Source: an uncultured Phycisphaerales bacterium
GTDB taxonomy: Bacteria; Planctomycetota; Phycisphaerae; Sedimentisphaerales; Anaerobacaceae
NCBI GenBank assembly: GCA_937868145.1
Contig: CALMMH010000475.1
Coordinates: forward strand, 1 to 6,493
Length of the DNA stretch: 6,493 nucleotides
Direction of reading: 5' to 3'
The notes below the pieces were generated by a model, which was not told the origin of the DNA, did no database searches, and was given only the letters and a program-made list of their open reading frames with translations. Position numbers and translations under genes: made by a program. Positions 5,316 to 6,493 of the stretch are shown one piece after another. Each line of letters opens with the position of its first letter. Position 1 is the first letter of the stretch.

Positions 5316-6493
5316 ATGACCAAAGTGCCCATCACAGAGCTGAACGACCGGATGCGCAGGTTCAGGGCCTGCATGGATGCGGGGAATCCGAATTGGGAAC
5401 TGGCCGCGATCTTCGGCCGGATCAACCAATACTACTTCACAGGCACGATGCAGGATGGGGTCCTGCTGATCCCCCGCAACGGCCCGGCGGTGTTCTGCGT
5501 GCGCCGAAGCCATGAGCGGGCCTGTGCGGAATCGCTGTTTCCGGACATCCGGCCGATGAAGGGCTTTCGCGACGCCGCTCCTGCGGCGCCGGGTCAGCGG
5601 GAGGTCATCCACGTCGATGCGGAGGTGGTCCCTCTGGCCCTGCTTGGCCGGTTCAGAAAGTACTTCCCCTGCAAGGAGGTCGCCTCCATGGACGCCCAGG
5701 CCCTCCGCACGAGGGCGGTGAAGAGCCCGTATGAGCTGGCCATCCTGGAGAAGGCGGGGGCAGCACACAGGCGGGTCCTGGAAGAGGAGGTCCCTTCGCT
5801 GCTGCGCGAGGGGGTGAGCGAGGCCGAGTTCGGATGCGATCTGTACTCGCTCATGGTCCGGGAAGGACACCAGGGAACCGTGCGTTTCGGCATGTTCAAC
5901 GTGGACATCGCGGTGGGTCAGATCGGTTTTGGAGAAAATTCGATCCATCCCACGAGCTTCGACGGGCCCGGCGGATGCGTGGGGATCGGGCCGGCAGCGC
6001 CGGTCCTGGGCAGCCGTGACCGCAGACTCCGCAGGGGCGACTTGGTGTTCGTCGACGTCGGCTTTGCAATCGACGGCTATCACACGGACAAGACGATGGT
6101 TTACCTGTTCGGCCGGCCTCTGCCGGACGAGGCGATCGCGATCCACAGGCGATGCGTGGAGATCCAGCATCGGTTGGCCTCGTTGATCCGGCCCGGCGCC
6201 GTCCCCTCGGAGATCTATGCCGGCGTGATGGACGGCCTGGCCGCGGAGTTCCTGGAGAACTTCATGGGCTTTGGAGGCCGGCGGGCGAACTTCCTTGGCC
6301 ACGGAGTCGGCCTGCAGATCGACGAGATGCCGGTGCTTGCGGCGGGATTCGACGAGCCGCTGGAGGAGGGCATGGTGCTGGCCCTCGAGCCGAAAAAGGG
6401 CATCGCCGGCGTGGGGATGGTCGGCATCGAGGATACCTTCGTGGTCACGCCCGAAGGCGGCAGGAGCATCACAGGAGACAATCCGGGATTGAC
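5316..6493 (+). CDS. Peptidase family M24 (Xaa-Pro peptidase-like) protein, truncated at window end
   Basis: Open from ATG 5316 to the edge, 392 residues with no stop, so the C-terminus is missing, probably only a little. An in-frame TAA at 5301 rules out a longer N-terminus. Residues 1-135 form a creatinase/prolidase-type N-terminal domain, with YYFTGTMQDGVLLIP (39-53); RAVKSPYELAILEKA (133-147) is the typical linker into the pita-bread domain. All five dinuclear-metal ligands are present: Asp247 (FVDVGF), Asp258 (YHTDKT), His329 (LGHGVGL), Glu358 (ALEPK) and Glu372 (GIEDT). However, the usual active-site histidine 17 residues before the first ligand is absent, and the one seven residues after the metal histidine is Asp336. 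No signal peptide is seen, so it is cytoplasmic. It may be an aminopeptidase P or prolidase relative, or a non-peptidase M24 enzyme such as those hydrolysing small amino-acid derivatives. The fold is secure, the reaction is not. Confidence 0.88.
   Translation, partial: MTKVPITELNDRMRRFRACMDAGNPNWELAAIFGRINQYYFTGTMQDGVLLIPRNGPAVFCVRRSHERACAESLFPDIRPMKGFRDAAPAAPGQREVIHVDAEVVPLALLGRFRKYFPCKEVASMDAQALRTRAVKSPYELAILEKAGAAHRRVLEEEVPSLLREGVSEAEFGCDLYSLMVREGHQGTVRFGMFNVDIAVGQIGFGENSIHPTSFDGPGGCVGIGPAAPVLGSRDRRLRRGDLVFVDVGFAIDGYHTDKTMVYLFGRPLPDEAIAIHRRCVEIQHRLASLIRPGAVPSEIYAGVMDGLAAEFLENFMGFGGRRANFLGHGVGLQIDEMPVLAAGFDEPLEEGMVLALEPKKGIAGVGMVGIEDTFVVTPEGGRSITGDNPGL

Noticed and set aside
5238..6302. 354-codon open frame on the minus strand opposite the M24 gene
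   Set aside because: The plus-strand frame carries all five M24 metal ligands in order. The minus-strand translation has no domain and is an antisense shadow.

Overview
This is a GC-rich bacterial window holding three complete genes on the minus strand and one 3'-truncated gene on the plus strand. In minus-strand order the three are a ZntB-type CorA-superfamily transporter, an exported glycoside hydrolase of family GH31, and an exported alpha-L-arabinofuranosidase of family GH51. The plus-strand gene is a peptidase-family-M24 (pita-bread fold) protein that diverges from zntB and runs off the right edge. There are no RNA genes, insertion sequences, CRISPR arrays or phage genes. Exported GH51 and GH31 enzymes, high GC and solo glycosidases without SusC/D genes would fit a polysaccharide-degrading Planctomycetota, Verrucomicrobiota or related lineage. 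That placement is inference from style only.

Layout. 1-59: short tail after the GH51 gene, with an imperfect hairpin. 60-1598 (-): GH51, signal peptide, both catalytic glutamates present. 1599-1712: intergenic, with a good sigma70-like promoter (TTGATT-17-TATGAT) and Shine-Dalgarno for GH51, plus a small hairpin just after the GH31 stop. 1713-3947 (-): GH31, with an atypical active-site motif. 3948-4018: intergenic, with a strong Shine-Dalgarno for GH31 and two inverted repeats. 4019-5026 (-): zntB. 5027-5315: divergent intergenic region with a sigma70-like promoter for zntB (TTGACG-17-TAGGGT). 5316-6493 (+): M24 protein, truncated by the window end.

How they work together. GH31 and GH51 probably cooperate outside the cytoplasm in removing alpha-linked side-chain sugars from a plant- or algal-type polysaccharide. 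GH51 appears able to be transcribed alone. No clear promoter was seen for GH31, so it may be read from zntB or from a promoter inside zntB. The transporter and the M24 protein have no obvious functional tie to the glycosidases. No new multi-gene system is evident. The most interesting points are the M24 protein, which keeps all five metal ligands but lacks the two histidines typical of proline peptidases, and the divergent GH31 active site.
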